The notes: a model not told the origin generated them from the sequence alone. Shown: positions 41,590 through 51,167, counted from the first letter of the stretch. The stretch: 64,000 nucleotides of DNA from Breviolum minutum Mf 1.05b.01 (GCA_000507305.1 DF239171.1:62001-126000); one strand, 5' to 3'. Program-made: numbers and translations.

Positions 41590-41702
41590 TACCTGGAACT
41601 CCTCACAACCAGTTTTTGATTGATGTTTGGTGAAAAAACAACCAATTTTAATGTAAAGATTTGGAGTCATCCATAGATGGTTCGTTTCAGGTTTCAGGTA
41701 TT
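41590..41702. repeat. Family P element
   Basis: ATACCTGGAACTCC, then AGATTTGGAGTCATCC and GGTTCGTTTCAGGTTTCAGGT. The other copy is at 44038. Confidence 0.7.
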
Positions 41703-41794
41703 TTTTTTATTCATTCTTATTTGATACGTATCTTTGATTTGCTTGTGAGTCTATCTTGTCTGTTAGATGCCTGGAAGCTCCAAAATTCTGCTCC

Positions 41795-41875
41795 AAAAAA
41801 ATGGTGGTGATTTACAGATTTCTGATTTGCCATAGGATCCGAATCCGGTAAAACATCACCACCTTAAACACATCC
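41795..41875. repeat. Family O repeat
   Basis: ATGGTGGTGATTTACAG, CATAGGATCCGAATCC and GGTAAAACATCACCACC form a hairpin. Confidence 0.65.
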
Positions 41876-41943
41876 CAGATAAGTGGGCATAGTATGATCA
41901 TCCCCACGTGACTCGGTAGTATTTCCTCCCCCCCCAAAAAAAA

Positions 41944-42030
41944 TACACCCCTGAAGATTAACATAGAACCTGAAAATGATGGTTTGTAAGATTATTTTCC
42001 TTTTCCTGTATTGTCAGGTTCCATGTTTCC
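41944..42030. repeat. Family E1 element
   Basis: CACCCCTGAAGATTAACATAG and GTCAGGTTCCATGTTTCC. Confidence 0.75.
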
Positions 42031-42072
42031 AATATTAGGTGTTTTTCATTGGTCATGTGTCATCCAGGAAAA

Positions 42073-42160
42073 CACTCCCCAAAAACTGACAGTTTCCCCC
42101 TCAAAATGATCCTTTTCCAGGAGGTTTTTTTCAGGTGCTACGTTAGTTTCAGGGAGGGTA
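42073..42160. repeat. Family E2 element
   Basis: CACTCCCCAAAAACTGACAG and GCTACGTTAGTTTCAGGGAG. Confidence 0.85.
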
Positions 42161-42253
42161 TATAAACCTAGAATCCACTATTTTCGAAGGCCAAACCTCC
42201 AAAACAAGGCCGAAATTCCAATCGAAACAAGGGTCATTTGGGTTCTAGGTGTC

Positions 42254-42335
42254 TATCTAATCTAATCTAATCTAATCTAATCTAATCTATCTATCTATCT
42301 ATACATACATACATATATATATATATATGTATATG
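42254..42335. repeat. (TCTAA)n(TCTA)n(TA)n microsatellite
   Basis: ATCTAATCTAATCTAATC, then CTATCTATCTATC, then ACATACATATATATATATA, ending 16 bases from the PPR exon donor. Confidence 0.95.
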
Positions 42336-42351
42336 TATATTATCCACTTGC

Positions 42352-42465
42352 CTTCACCCAGCCCTAAACCTCCTGTCTCATCTTCGTCGAAGCCAAACCA
42401 AGAAACGGCCGCTGCCTCTCCACAAGCCTTGCGTAGTGAACTGGCCACGGTGCCTGCGTACATGC
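42352..42465 (-). CDS. PPR-like protein, exon H
   Basis: Minus strand, 114 bases: acceptor CTCTGTCCTACCAG/GC and a GC donor GAAG/GCAAGT, phase 1 in and out. It reads MYAGTVASSLRKACGEAAA, then VSWFGFDEDETGGLGLGE. It continues the PPR frame from exon G (codon G+GC) and forms the next helical repeat (YAGTVASSLRKAC...W). The acidic Gly-rich end may close the repeat array. No later exon was found; the TCTAA/TA tract follows. Confidence 0.65.
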
Positions 42466-42509
42466 CTGGTAGGACAGAGGGTGAGTGCAAGAGCATGCGT
42501 TGTTGAGAG

Positions 42510-42605
42510 TTCGGTTGGTTCGTTGGTTGGTTGATTGATTGGCTGGTTGGTTGATTGGTTGATTTGTTGGTTGATTGCTGGTTGGTTGGTTGATTGGTCC
42601 TTTGG
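42510..42605. repeat. (TTGG/TTGATTGG)n tract
   Basis: GGTTGGTTGATTGATTGG words over about 95 bases in the intron between PPR exons G and H. 42606-43244 shows nothing firm. Confidence 0.9.
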
Positions 42606-43244
42606 TTTGTTTGGTGTGCTGTGCACACCAACCACGGCAAGTGTCATTTTTGCACTTTTTGGTGGATCACAGACCTACAGTTCCAAATGAAACGCGAAAG
42701 AAGTTGAGGTATTTACCGTATTTACACCCAAAAAAAAACTCACATAGATACCGAACATGGCCATATTCAACAGGAGTCCCACCTATTCCAAGGCCCATCA
42801 TTTTGGGTGTCCAGCCGTTTGTTTTCGGGGGCGTATACTATTTACCAGCACAATATGACCGCAGCCTATGGCCTATGCGTTGGTTCACCAGGATGTATGT
42901 TTGCTCACAGCTACGGGTCCTTGGCAACCACTCCGGTCACTCGGCTAGTTCCATGTTAGTATAGCAAATTCTTGACTCACTTTCCTTCGATACCTTATCT
43001 TCATGATTTCAAAACAAACAGGGATCTATTTTATATCTCGAGGGTTGATAGTTGATATTCATCCCAAGTAGCAGGCCAAATTATCAAACCCCTTCACCAG
43101 TGATTAATAAACTTGATTGAAGACTTCTATGTCTTGTAGAAATACTTGGTGAGGGTGAGGGTGTTTAGAAATTATCATCCCGCTTCAAATGTGGTTTTTA
43201 GTGATCAAAAAGGCTCCCGTTTCCAGCACTGTGCCCAAGCGGAC

Positions 43245-43378
43245 CTGTAGCTCGCAAGCGTAGCTCAGTGCCCCCTTGCAGCAAGGCCAGCGCAACAACC
43301 CAGACACTGGAACGTTCAGCAGCACCCAGTGCAGCTGAAAAGGCACAACCCAAATCCATGGATGTGCGCGAGGCGCTT
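43245..43378 (-). CDS. PPR-like protein, exon G
   Basis: Minus strand, 134 bases: acceptor after a pyrimidine-rich run (CTTGCTTCCAAG/A), donor CTACAG/GTCCGC, phase 2 in and 1 out. It reads SASRTSMDLGCAFSAALG, then AAERSSVWVVALALLQGG and TELRLRAT. AFSAALGAAERSSVWVVALALL is a typical dinoflagellate PPR repeat (W-x3-ALxLL). The plus strand is open for 123 codons here with good codons but lacks the PPR pattern and phase partners. A family F element lies 41 bases upstream. Confidence 0.65.
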
Positions 43379-43419
43379 CTTGGAAGCAAGGTGGCGGTTT
43401 GGAAAGGGGGAAGGAGTGG

Positions 43420-43543
43420 TACTGTTGATGGCAACCAGAAATCCGGGATTCATCAGTTGAGGTTGGTAGTTTATCCCATTATTTACAGGGTTTTAGCACC
43501 AGCCAAACGGTGGTTGTTTGGGATTTCAGGACCATCAACAGTA
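43420..43543. repeat. Palindromic element, family F
   Basis: GTACTGTTGATGGCAACCAG and CAGGACCATCAACAGTAGG. Confidence 0.9.
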
Positions 43544-43764
43544 GGAACTACTGTTGATGAAGGTTTCAAATGCACTAACTCAGAGGGTAGTCTTTCCAAA
43601 AAATTGTTTCATAGATCCAGTGTATACGCCAAAGCATAAAGACATAGCCATGAAAAACATGCCTGAAAAGTTCATGAACATTGAACATCCATTTAAAAAA
43701 TTCATGAAAATCCATCCTGATCCAAATTTCCCTTGGTCCTTAAACCGCGTTTTTGCCCAGATAC

Positions 43765-43808
43765 ACTGCAGGCTGCAACAAGCACAAAGCTACTTCCCAT
43801 TGGCCAGC
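43765..43808 (-). CDS. PPR-like protein, exon F
   Basis: Minus strand, 44 bases: acceptor ATGACTTCAG/GCT, phase 0; donor GCAGT/GTATCT, phase 2. It reads AGQWEVALCLLQPA(V). AGQWExALxLL is the signature second helix of W-type PPR repeats, and it follows SACEK of exon E directly and in phase. Short, but motif and both phases agree. Confidence 0.7.
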
Positions 43809-43908
43809 CTGAAGTCATTTTCGAAACATCGCATGGGTAGCTGACCCGTGGAGAAGCCCAAGAGTTTCAAGTTTCAAGTTGAATTCCCCATTTCTCGGTA
43901 CTTGGATG

Positions 43909-44023
43909 TCCCAGGAAGTTAGTAAATGGTTGGTAAGTGGGTTTTAACCCCAATATACCCCATTTATAAGTAGGTTGTAACCCATTTACTAACCATTTAC
44001 TAAGTTCCTGGGGCATCCAAGTA
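43909..44023. repeat. Palindromic element, family C
   Basis: TACTTGGATGTCCCAGGAAG and TTCCTGGGGCATCCAAGTA; TA at both outer ends may be the target duplication. Confidence 0.95.
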
Positions 44024-44037
44024 TACTCTGTTGGTTT

Positions 44038-44177
44038 TATACCTGGAATTCCCTACTCCATTCTGAACCTTTTTTTAATGGATGGAAATGGTGAAAAACA
44101 ACTATTTCCCATGTACAGATTTGGAGTCATCCAACTGAAACAGCCATTTATATGGTTGTTTCAGGTTCCAGGTATAT
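44038..44177. repeat. Family P element
   Basis: ATACCTGGAATTCC, AGATTTGGAGTCATCC and GGTTGTTTCAGGTTCCAGGT. Confidence 0.75.
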
Positions 44178-44529
44178 AATTTGAAGGATTCCCATACTAA
44201 ACCACTTTAGGTGAAGCGTCTTCGGTTCAAGCGCCATCGCATTTCGAAATCGTTGAGGCTGGTAGACTTGTAATGATGACCAGCCGGAGGGGTGTGAATC
44301 AACATGAGGTTTTTCCCCATTGCCATATTTGATTTGGCATTTGGTGCGTTTCAAGAGGATCCAGGAGAGTTCGATTTTAAAAATAATCTTTGTGGCTATA
44401 AGATGCCAAAAATGGCTATTCGATTCAAAAGACAAATATGGCTATAAGATGCCAACAAAGGCTATAAGGTTAACATCCCAAAAAGAAAAATGTGCCACCT
44501 GCCATCTTTGCTGCCATCCCCAAACCCAC

Positions 44530-44584
44530 CTTTTCACATGCACTCATGGCTGCACTTAAGGCGACGGCATCTGCACGCAAACGC
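44530..44584 (-). CDS. PPR-like protein, exon E
   Basis: Minus strand, 55 bases: acceptor AAGTCAG/GCG, phase 2 in; donor GAAAAG/GTGGGT, phase 0 out. It reads RLRADAVALSAAMSACEK. DAVALSAAMSACEK is the first helix of a dinoflagellate PPR repeat. Spacing from SACEK of exon D is exactly 35 residues, as expected. The plus strand is open too (PPAIFAAIPKPTFSHALM) but has no such pattern. Confidence 0.75.
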
Positions 44585-44602
44585 CTGACTTTCGAAATGT
44601 TT

Positions 44603-44752
44603 CAGAAAATCCGGGAAAAACCAACCTGGGATGTATAAAAACCATGTAAAAAATGTGATTAATAGATGTAAAAAACCCTGTGAATCATGGGATTATGATA
44701 GACTTTAAGTATATATTACCAACTGGTGTGTTGTTTATTCCATCAACCAATT
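44603..44752. repeat. Family F element (worn, expanded)
   Basis: TTTCAGAAAATCCGGG, AAAAACCATGTAAAAAATG, ACCAACTGGTGTG and TTATTCCATCAACC. Confidence 0.6.
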
Positions 44753-45220
44753 GGGATTTGGTTGTTGAGAATTCACCACCACCTACTTACTAGGTATGAA
44801 TTTCCAGGGCTTCTGGGATGACCTTACTCAACATCACCTTAGGGTACCTGTAGGTTATCATCATTCAATTACAAAGGCGATGTGTAAAAACACCCAAAAT
44901 GGACATGCTGCCACCCACCCCCAGTTACTTCCTAGTAGCCAAATCTTAGACCTTTCTCCAGTATGACTGGCGCACATCAGGGGGGTTCCACCAGTTTCAC
45001 CTTTTTGTTTCCAAAAAAAGGCTCCAAAAAAAAAGCTTCTCATGGTAGCAATTTACATGATTCTGATCCCTTAGTTCCTACAATATCTATGGCCAGTTTT
45101 CCCTAAGATGTGTTTTTTTCTTTAACCTGGGAGGGTAGCTCCTTAGCTCCATATGAAAGAATTCTAGATATCCCCAGGCCCTTAGCTCCCTTCCAAGCAC
45201 CAGGTGTTTGACAAAGTCAC

Positions 45221-45312
45221 TGTTGATGCATCCTTTGCAACAGGTGGATGGCCAGTTGCCATTGGGCACCCTTTTCACAGGCACTGATCGCTGAGCTAAA
45301 AGTAATGATGCC
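45221..45312 (-). CDS. PPR-like protein, exon D
   Basis: Minus strand, 92 bases: acceptor ATTTCCTGAG/GGC, phase 0; donor CAACA/GTGACT, phase 2. It reads GIITFSSAISACEKGAQWQ, then LAIHLLQRMHQ. This is a nearly complete PPR repeat (ITFSSAISACEKxxQWxxAxHLLQRM). W-type PPR proteins act in organelles on RNA, often in editing or processing; the target here is unknown. The strongest single exon of the gene. Confidence 0.85.
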
Positions 45313-45336
45313 CTCAGGAAATCAGAAAGGATAAAC

Positions 45337-45338
45337 AT

Positions 45339-45390
<52 letters not shown>
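45337..45390. repeat. (GAT)n microsatellite
   Basis: About 17 GAT units, 25 bases upstream of the acceptor of PPR exon D. Confidence 0.95.
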
Positions 45391-45616
45391 GTTGATGACG
45401 ATCATCATCCTCATCATATCATGTTTCTAGTTCTTCTTCATTAACTCCATTCACAACCTTAACCTTCTCAAGATAACCTCACCCAAACATCCAAAAAAAA
45501 CCTCCAAACTCATCGGGTGTTTCAGCACCACCAAGAGGCTGGTTTCAAATGTCCACCTCGATCTTCCATATATGTCATGATTTGAAGGCCATGTTCCCAT
45601 TCATAGCCTTTCTCAC

Positions 45617-45685
45617 CTGCCGGCGTTTTGTTGATGCATGTGTGGTGCGACAAAGCCAACAAACACCAACTTTGTTCGAGTCATC
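45617..45685 (-). CDS. PPR-like protein, possible exon
   Basis: Minus strand: reads KVGVCWLCRTTHASTKRRQ up to a good donor GGCAG/GTGAGA in phase 0, which would join exon D (in 0). The acceptor is not clear (AACAAAG/T). The peptide could be the end of a PPR repeat; weak. Confidence 0.3.
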
Positions 45686-45798
45686 AGAAAAAAAGGCTAA
45701 GGTTGTCACAAAGGATTCTATAGGCACATGTTCTTCTGGATTAGATTCTCTACCTTTTGAAACTTCCGGCACCGCCTCGTGCGGTACTACTGGTATAT

Positions 45799-45921
45799 AC
45801 TAGGATGTCCATGGAAGTTAGTAACTAGTTAGTAAGTTGGGTTATAACCTATTTAGGAGACTTACAACCTACTTATATTGGGGTTACAATCTAGTTACTA
45901 AGTACCATGGACATCCCAGTA
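45799..45921. repeat. Palindromic element, family C
   Basis: ACTAGGATGTCCATGGAAG and AGTACCATGGACATCCCAGTA. Confidence 0.85.
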
Positions 45922-46076
45922 ACCTCATATCCAATTGGTTTATCATGGTAAGTTTCGCCACAGTTTCTTTACTTCAACCTGTGACAACTCAACTAGTAAC
46001 CTCCGAGTCACATGCAGACAACGAAGAGTTGAAGCTGATAAGATTGGCTTCCAGGGTCAAGGTTGGCCTGAGAGCT

Positions 46077-46339
46077 GTTGATGGTTCAGAAATCCGGCGA
46101 GAAAACCACCGCTTCCCCTACTTGGAGGATCATCCCAGGACGGACGTAAGTGGTGAAAGGATCACCTCCATGTAAAGCGCCGCCATGAAGTTCGGCCATT
46201 TGGAAGGGAAATAACCCACTTACTTACCAGGCTTATCAACCACTTACTAACTGGGATGATCCTCCAAGTATGAAACTCTATGGAAAAATGGTATATTCTC
46301 CACATCAACTGGTGCAGGATTTCTTCCATCAACAGTACT
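46077..46339. repeat. Family F element split by a family D element
   Basis: The left arm CTGTTGATGGTTCAGAAATCC (46077) and right part CATCAACTGGTGCAGG with TTTCTTCCATCAACAGTA (to 46339) belong to one F element; a complete D element (46119-46270) lies between them. Confidence 0.85.
46119..46270. repeat. Palindromic element, family D, nested in F
   Basis: TACTTGGAGGATCATCCCAGG and CTGGGATGATCCTCCAAGTA. Shares a core with 46789 (GCCGCCATGAAGTTCGGCCA). Confidence 0.9.
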
Positions 46340-46439
46340 TGGATGTTTTTCCCTTTCATGTTTAACCGTTTAACCCGACTACCCCCCTTCCAGGAGGTCT
46401 TCTTTTCATGTCTAGGGTGAGGATGGAGATCGAACAAAA

Positions 46440-46552
46440 TGCCTCGAAAAAGCTAAAGAATTCTTCCCCTCAAATTTGGACCATTTTAAAGGAAAATTCA
46501 TCTTGCAACCAGCAATTTTCAGGGGATATTCCCTAGGTTTCAGGGGAGTAAT
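46440..46552. repeat. Family E4 element
   Basis: TTCTTCCCCTCAAATTTGGAC and CAATTTTCAGGGGATATTCC. Confidence 0.7.
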
Positions 46553-46639
46553 TCATTCGACATCCTCGGTGGGGAAAAACCTAAGGGTTTGGCTGAAAAA
46601 ACCCACAAAAACCTGCCAAATTTTGGGGACCATACTCAC

Positions 46640-46743
46640 TGGCGGATCCAGCTGTTATCTCCAATGGGTCTCTCTGGGAAGCTCCCCGGACTAACAGTTG
46701 TGATCTTCCGCGAAGATGTGGATTTCTTCAGAGCTTCCCACAT
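46640..46743 (-). CDS. Putative exon, perhaps of the PPR gene
   Basis: Minus strand: open from an ATG at 46743 to a strong donor CGCCA/GTGAGT, phase 2 out. It reads MWEALKKSTSSRKITTVSP, then GSFPERPIGDNSWIR. It looks coding. It could be an internal exon of the PPR gene with its acceptor at TGGGAGAG, or the first exon of another gene. Not a PPR motif itself. Confidence 0.4.
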
Positions 46744-46788
46744 TTTTTCAACTCTCCCATCTCACAACTTTCATCAATTTGCAGCAGG

Positions 46789-46945
46789 TACTTTGAGGAT
46801 CATCCCAGGACTTGCAAGTGGTGATCGGATCACCCCCATTTCTAGCCGCCATGAAGTTCGGCCATTTGGAAGGGGAACAACCCTACTTAGGGGACTTACT
46901 AACTGTGGATATTACCCACTTACTAACTGGGATGATCCTCCATAA
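46789..46945. repeat. Palindromic element, family D
   Basis: TACTTTGAGGATCATCCCAGG and ACTGGGATGATCCTCCATAAG. Confidence 0.9.
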
Positions 46946-47048
46946 GTACTCCCATTTTACAAACTCAAAGCCACCAAATTCGTTGACATTTCGCCCTTTA
47001 AAATGGTTGCACATCTGATGAGACATCGCACCAATACTAAGCTTCAAC

Positions 47049-47142
47049 TTCAAGGCACATAGCATGCAAATATGCCAGTGACTTGTACCAACGTCGAGCA
47101 CCCGCACAGGCATCGCAACATGCGTTCATGGTCACCAGACTC
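47049..47142 (-). CDS. PPR-like protein, exon C
   Basis: Minus strand, 94 bases: acceptor ACTGCTAAG/GAG, phase 2 in; donor CTTGAA/GTTGAA, phase 0 out. It reads SLVTMNACCDACAGARRW, then YKSLAYLHAMCLE. VTMNACCDACAGARRWxxSLAxLxxM is a clear W-type PPR repeat. Phase does not join exon B directly; a short exon between them is likely. Confidence 0.65.
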
Positions 47143-47185
47143 CTTAGCAGTCACCAAACCAAACATTCCCAGGATTTCATGAAAA

Positions 47186-47284
47186 CTAGGCGGTGGTTGA
47201 ACCAACCCATTTGAAAAAATGCTCATCAAAAGGATCATTTCCCCAGGGATCGGGATGAAAAAAAAATCTTTGAAACCACCACCG
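47186..47284. repeat. Palindromic element, family A
   Basis: CTAGGCGGTGGTTGAACCAAC and CTTTGAAACCACCACCGG. Confidence 0.9.
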
Positions 47285-47337
47285 GTCAGAAAATAACGGA
47301 CTATGGACTATATGAAGAGCACCAGCCAGAAGAAAAT

Positions 47338-47570
47338 GATACGGTTGATGGAAGAACTCCTGCACCACCTGGGATGTCAAAAATCCTGTAAATGATGGGA
47401 TAAACTACCAACCTCAACTGGTGAGTTTACCGGATTTCTGGTTGCCATCAACTACGTATCAGAACACAGTTGAGGAACATTTGGTTAGTTTATCCCATCA
47501 TTTGCAGGGTTTTAGACATCCAAACAGTGGTTGGCCTTGGGATTTCTGGTTGCCATCAACCGTAGCATGA
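47338..47570. repeat. Two family F elements in tandem
   Basis: The first copy is 47338-47455 (TACGGTTGATGGAAGAACTC to GATTTCTGGTTGCCATCAAC), and a second, inverted in its words, is 47460-47570 (AGTTGAGGAACATTTGG to TCTGGTTGCCATCAACCGTA). Confidence 0.8.
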
Positions 47571-47694
47571 AGAAATCTTCCCAGATTTTCTCTTCAACCC
47601 ACCGAGGTGAATTTTCTCAAACCTGGGTCACTTCGCCAAGGCTCGGGGTGAAATTGCCAGTTGCCAGACCTCAACTCCAAACAGGTCTCGTGTA

Positions 47695-47801
47695 CACCCC
47701 CGAAAACTAACATGGAACCCAAAAATGGAGGTTGGGAAGATGACTTTCCTTTTCAGTTGGGTGGATTTTTAGGTTCCAGCCGTTAATTTTCAGGGGGTGT
47801 A
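47695..47801. repeat. Palindromic element, family E1
   Basis: CACCCCCGAAAACTAACATGG and GTTAATTTTCAGGGGGTGTA. 47802-48378 shows nothing firm. Confidence 0.9.
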
Positions 47802-48378
47802 CCCTGCCCTAAACTGGAAGAAATCCTCACCGTCAAGCTAAGCTGTATGGATATATGATGATAATAGGCGGTAATGGATACGGGAAAACCCACGGGTTTC
47901 CAGCCACCCACCCCCAATCCATTGCCTTCTAAATAAGGTGATCCGGATTCCTCCAATTTAAAGTACCTGAAAATTCTTGGTGAGGAAGTCAAACATTTCT
48001 AACGCGGCTATGGCATTAAATGGGGGAGCATGGAGCATCGCATCGCATCTTTCAATGTTTTGAAATAGATTCAACCAAAGATTTGTAACAAGAAAAATCA
48101 ACTGCAAGGGATTCACTTTTAACGTTTCCCTAAGGATCTATAGTTGAATGAGAGTGACAATCATATGTCCACAAAACCTCAAATCTCCAATGGTTGAACA
48201 CGGGAAATCCGATTTTTTTCATAGTTTCTCCATCCTCCAAACAAGATGAAGCGCATCCAACGAAAACCAAACCAAAGACGTGGATTTTTGTTCGAGGAAA
48301 ACGATGAATGGTCAGGGAAAAAACATCCATAGATCATACATTGGATTTTGCCTGGAAATCCAATTTTTCTTATGTACG

Positions 48379-48494
48379 CTACCCTCCCGAAAACCAACAG
48401 CCAGAAAACGCCCCTGAAAATAGGCTGGGCGATAAAAGGAAATTCCTCTTCCAACCATGGATTTTCAGGCCAACTGTTCGTTTCAGGGAGAGTA
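48379..48494. repeat. Palindromic element, family E2
   Basis: TACCCTCCCGAAAACCAACAG and TGTTCGTTTCAGGGAGAGTA. Confidence 0.9.
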
Positions 48495-48519
48495 ACTAGG
48501 AAGGAAAAGTCAATTTCTA

Positions 48520-48605
48520 CACGGTGGGCCCGGTTTCCAGATACATAAGTAGGGTTATATGGGACCCCTGTAAATGGCCTTTTAAATGATTAGCTGGGGT
48601 TTTGC
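48520..48605. repeat. Left half of a family B element
   Basis: CACGGTGGGCCCGG, AAGTAGGGTTATATGGG and AAATGGCCTTTTAAATG. Confidence 0.6.
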
Positions 48606-48678
48606 CAATTTTTTACCTTTCAGCTGTTCTTGTCAAAATTTTGGATTTCCATCGAAGTTGACATCCAAACCCGATCAC

Positions 48679-48727
48679 CGCCAAAGCCGCCAAGGAGGAG
48701 GCTTTCTGCTGCACGCCAGTGATCTGC
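48679..48727 (-). CDS. PPR-like protein, exon B
   Basis: Minus strand, 49 bases: acceptor ATACTTGTTTCAG/GCA, phase 0; donor GGCG/GTGATC, phase 1. It reads ADHWRAAESLLLGGFG. After VCSK of exon A it completes the PPR second helix (K-A-x-x-W-x-A-x-x-LL). Phase with exon A is exact. Confidence 0.6.
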
Positions 48728-48844
48728 CTGAAACAAGTATGGAGTCATGGAGCATCATATTCGGTGAAGGGAGGGTGAATCAAAAATCAAGAGTATAAAG
48801 ATTCCAAGATGATCCGAGAATTGAGTTTGGGAGTCTACTACCCT

Positions 48845-48941
48845 CGGGTAAACTCACATAGCAATGGAAATCCCCATGTTTAATAGGAAATACATCTTCA
48901 AAGGGTCCATTTGCCATTGCTATGTTAGATTACCGGAGTGT
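48845..48941. repeat. Palindromic element, family E3
   Basis: CTCACATAGCAATGGAAATCC and TTTGCCATTGCTATGTTAGA. Confidence 0.85.
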
Positions 48942-49117
48942 ATTCCCTGGCGCGGTATCGAAAATATGATTCTGCCCTGGCGGCCAAAACGGAACTCGAA
49001 AATTGCATTTCATGAAATCCTGGTTGCTTCATCACTCGTGATCCGTATATAAATGACTTCTTTCGAACAACATAAAAATGGCGTGTTTTTCCATCACCCT
49101 TTATAAATATGTGACCT

Positions 49118-49219
49118 ACACTCTGGTAAACTAACATAGCAATGGGAAATCCACCATTTGAAGATGTATATCCTATTAACAATGGTAGTTTTCCATTGCT
49201 ATGTTAGTTTACCAGAGGG
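49118..49219. repeat. Palindromic element, family E3
   Basis: GGTAAACTAACATAGCAATGG and CCATTGCTATGTTAGTTTACC are exact inverse arms. Confidence 0.95.
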
Positions 49220-49304
49220 TATAAGCAAATGACGGGAACAAGCTTCGGTCCCATCATCAACCCATCACCAAATCCACCGGAGCAACGTTCAAAACCTTTG
49301 GTTG

Positions 49305-49530
49305 ACATGAACCATGAAATCCTGGTTGGTTCATGGGGATCCTTTAATATTACCCCATACGATCCATGTATGCTATATTTACCTACATTTAGGCTGATTT
49401 TTATGGTTTTCATGTAGGTAAATATACCATACATGGATGCTAATTATGGATTATAATCCCTATATAACTGGATAGTAGTTCATCCCCTATATACAGCAAA
49501 TAACCAGGGTTTTTTGGTCACCGCTCACCT
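49305..49530. repeat. Family I variant with a J element inside
   Basis: AACCATGAAATCCTGGTTGG to TTTTGGTCACCGCTCACCTT, with a full J copy at 49357-49440. On the minus strand its end supplies GTGAGC, the donor used by PPR exon A. Confidence 0.75.
49357..49440. repeat. Palindromic element, family J, nested in I
   Basis: ATCCATGTATGCTATATTTAC and GTAAATATACCATACATGGAT. Confidence 0.9.
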
Positions 49531-49588
49531 TGGAACACACTCCGATTGTCGCTCCAAACGTTACGACTTCAAGCCGAAGATGACGATC
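49529..49588 (-). CDS. PPR-like protein, exon A
   Basis: Minus strand, 20 whole codons: acceptor TTTTCGCGTCGAG/GAT, donor TCCAAG/GTGAGC. It reads DRHLRLEVVTFGATIGVC, then SK. LEVVTFGATIGVCSK is the first helix of a PPR repeat. Phase 0 joins exon B. Upstream sequence stays open (PDETRFPFRVE), so the exon may be longer. Confidence 0.65.
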
Positions 49589-49712
49589 CTCGACGCGAAA
49601 AGGAAAACGTGTTTCGTCCGGCGCGGAAAAAAAAAACGGGGAGAGAAAAACATTGGAACACAAGAAAGGGGGGTCGGTTGACTTAGATTTGCCTAAGGTG
49701 ATTGGAAAAAGA

Positions 49713-49795
49713 TCCAAAAATATTCCCCAAATGGTGGTGCAAAATGGTGATTTATGCCATGCTACGAGTAGAATCCGTCAAAACTCACCTAAAAC
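49713..49795. repeat. Family O repeat
   Basis: AAAATATTCCCCAAATGG, GTGCAAAATGGTGATTT and AGAATCCGTCAAAACTCACC. Confidence 0.6.
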
Positions 49796-49883
49796 AAATC
49801 CAAGTTGAGGTGGGTCGTTGTAAGGGGTCAGATACATTTATCTACTGTATAACATATGTACGCATATATAATAGAAAGAGATA

Positions 49884-50044
49884 TACAAGATGGGCTTCTA
49901 CTAGTCAAGTCATTTATTTGAGGGTTATAGCCCCTATAATTAAGGTGATATTTCACCCCAGTTATCCAATTATAGAGGCCCCTTGTCACTCCATTTATAT
50001 CGGCTCGGCCTCGGCCTCGGGTCATCGGGGGGGCCCACCTTGTA
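49884..50044. repeat. Family B element
   Basis: ACAAGATGGGCTTCTACTAG and GGGGGGGCCCACCTTGTATC; inner CCCCTATAATTAAGGTG. Confidence 0.75.
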
Positions 50045-50469
50045 TCACCTCATGTTGATATTTCCAGTTTTTTGGATTCATTTTTTTGTGGCCACGAAAA
50101 AGCTTGGAAAAGTTCATGACCAGCAAAAATCACTGGTGCTGGCCTGTGAAGTTCATATTGATGTTGAAAAATTTGGGGATTCTAATCATCCCACATTCAT
50201 TGGCTGGATCTTCTTGCTGCGTACATGTTTTTAGTTTGTGTTTGTTAACTAAAAGTATCTCTCATTTTTGTTGCTATCTCTAATTTTTCATAAAAGATAT
50301 TTGATTGATGAGAAAAACAACCTTCCTTTGACATTGTCACAAAACGCCGTTTCAAAGATGTTGCTGATCGAAACCTCCGTTCATCGCTAGCTTTAAAAAA
50401 AGACTATTGTTGGTGACAGTTTGCTCGGATTTGTTTCCGGTGGTTGGAAAGAAAATCCAAACTAATATG

Positions 50470-50535
50470 CTACAAACATGGTGATTTCCATCCCATAGGA
50501 TCCGAATCCGTCCAAAAATCACCATAAACAAACAA
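50470..50535. repeat. Family O hairpin
   Basis: ACATGGTGATTTCC, CATAGGATCCGAATCCG and AAAAATCACCATAAAC. Confidence 0.6.
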
Positions 50536-50559
50536 ATGTTCTTACTATCCATACATAAA

Positions 50560-50635
50560 CGCCATGAAAGGAGATACAACTTCAAAACACATCATTTTTT
50601 GGTATCTTATGTTAGATTGCAAGGGGTTTAAGTTT
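50560..50635. repeat. Right half of a family E5 element
   Basis: AACTTCAAAACACATCATT and TTTGGTATCTTATGTTAGATT. Confidence 0.7.
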
Positions 50636-50858
50636 CGCATGTCGTTGTTTTTTTTAAGCTGACAAAGGAGGTTTCGCCTGGGCACCCAAGTCATTTCCAA
50701 GAATTGAAGTGCCAACTCCCATGGAGCAAGGGCGATACTTCCAACGTGCAGGAAGTCCTACAAAGTTCGAACCCAAGCTTTGAAGGAAAACCACATGGCA
50801 ATGAAGATGTTATATACCGTATGTTAATATATATATATATATATTTATTTATTTATAT

Positions 50859-50961
50859 GGGGGTTTCCTAAAATGATGGTACCCAACAACCATGGGTTTT
50901 CCTACTAAAAATGACCATTTTTGGGGTGTTTTGGGGGTACCACCATCTAAGGAAACACCCA
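50859..50961. repeat. Palindromic element, family G
   Basis: ATGGGGGTTTCCTAAAATGAT and ATCTAAGGAAACACCCATG. A TA run precedes it (50828-50848). Confidence 0.9.
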
Positions 50962-50984
50962 TGTATATACAATATATATCCCCT

Positions 50985-51105
50985 CGAAAGGGACCATGTT
51001 GAAAGGAAATTAATCATCTTCCAACCATCAGTCTTCAGGGGATATGTTACTTTATGGGGAGTAAAGCATCAGATTTTGTGGTGGGGAATCATACCTAGGT
51101 GTATT
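50985..51105. repeat. Family E4 element with shared flank
   Basis: ATATCCCCTCGAAAGGGACC to TTCAGGGGATATGTTACTTT, then GTAAAGCATCAGATTTTGTGG and CATACCTAGGTG, matching 38978-39110. Confidence 0.8.
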
Positions 51106-51167
51106 CTCACCTCACCTTTTTTGTTGGCGCTTTTGTTTGCTGTATTTTCTTGGTTGAAACAAAAACT

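Noticed and set aside
43268-43639. 123-codon plus frame with good codons (SMDVREALLGSK)
   Set aside because: It is antisense to PPR exon G, which has the repeat motif and in-phase partners on both sides; the plus frame also runs into a family F element.
49204-49300. Minus frame FERCSGGFGDGLMMGP after the family I variant
   Set aside because: An AG-G acceptor exists, but it breaks the PPR pattern, whereas joining exon A directly to exon B restores it.
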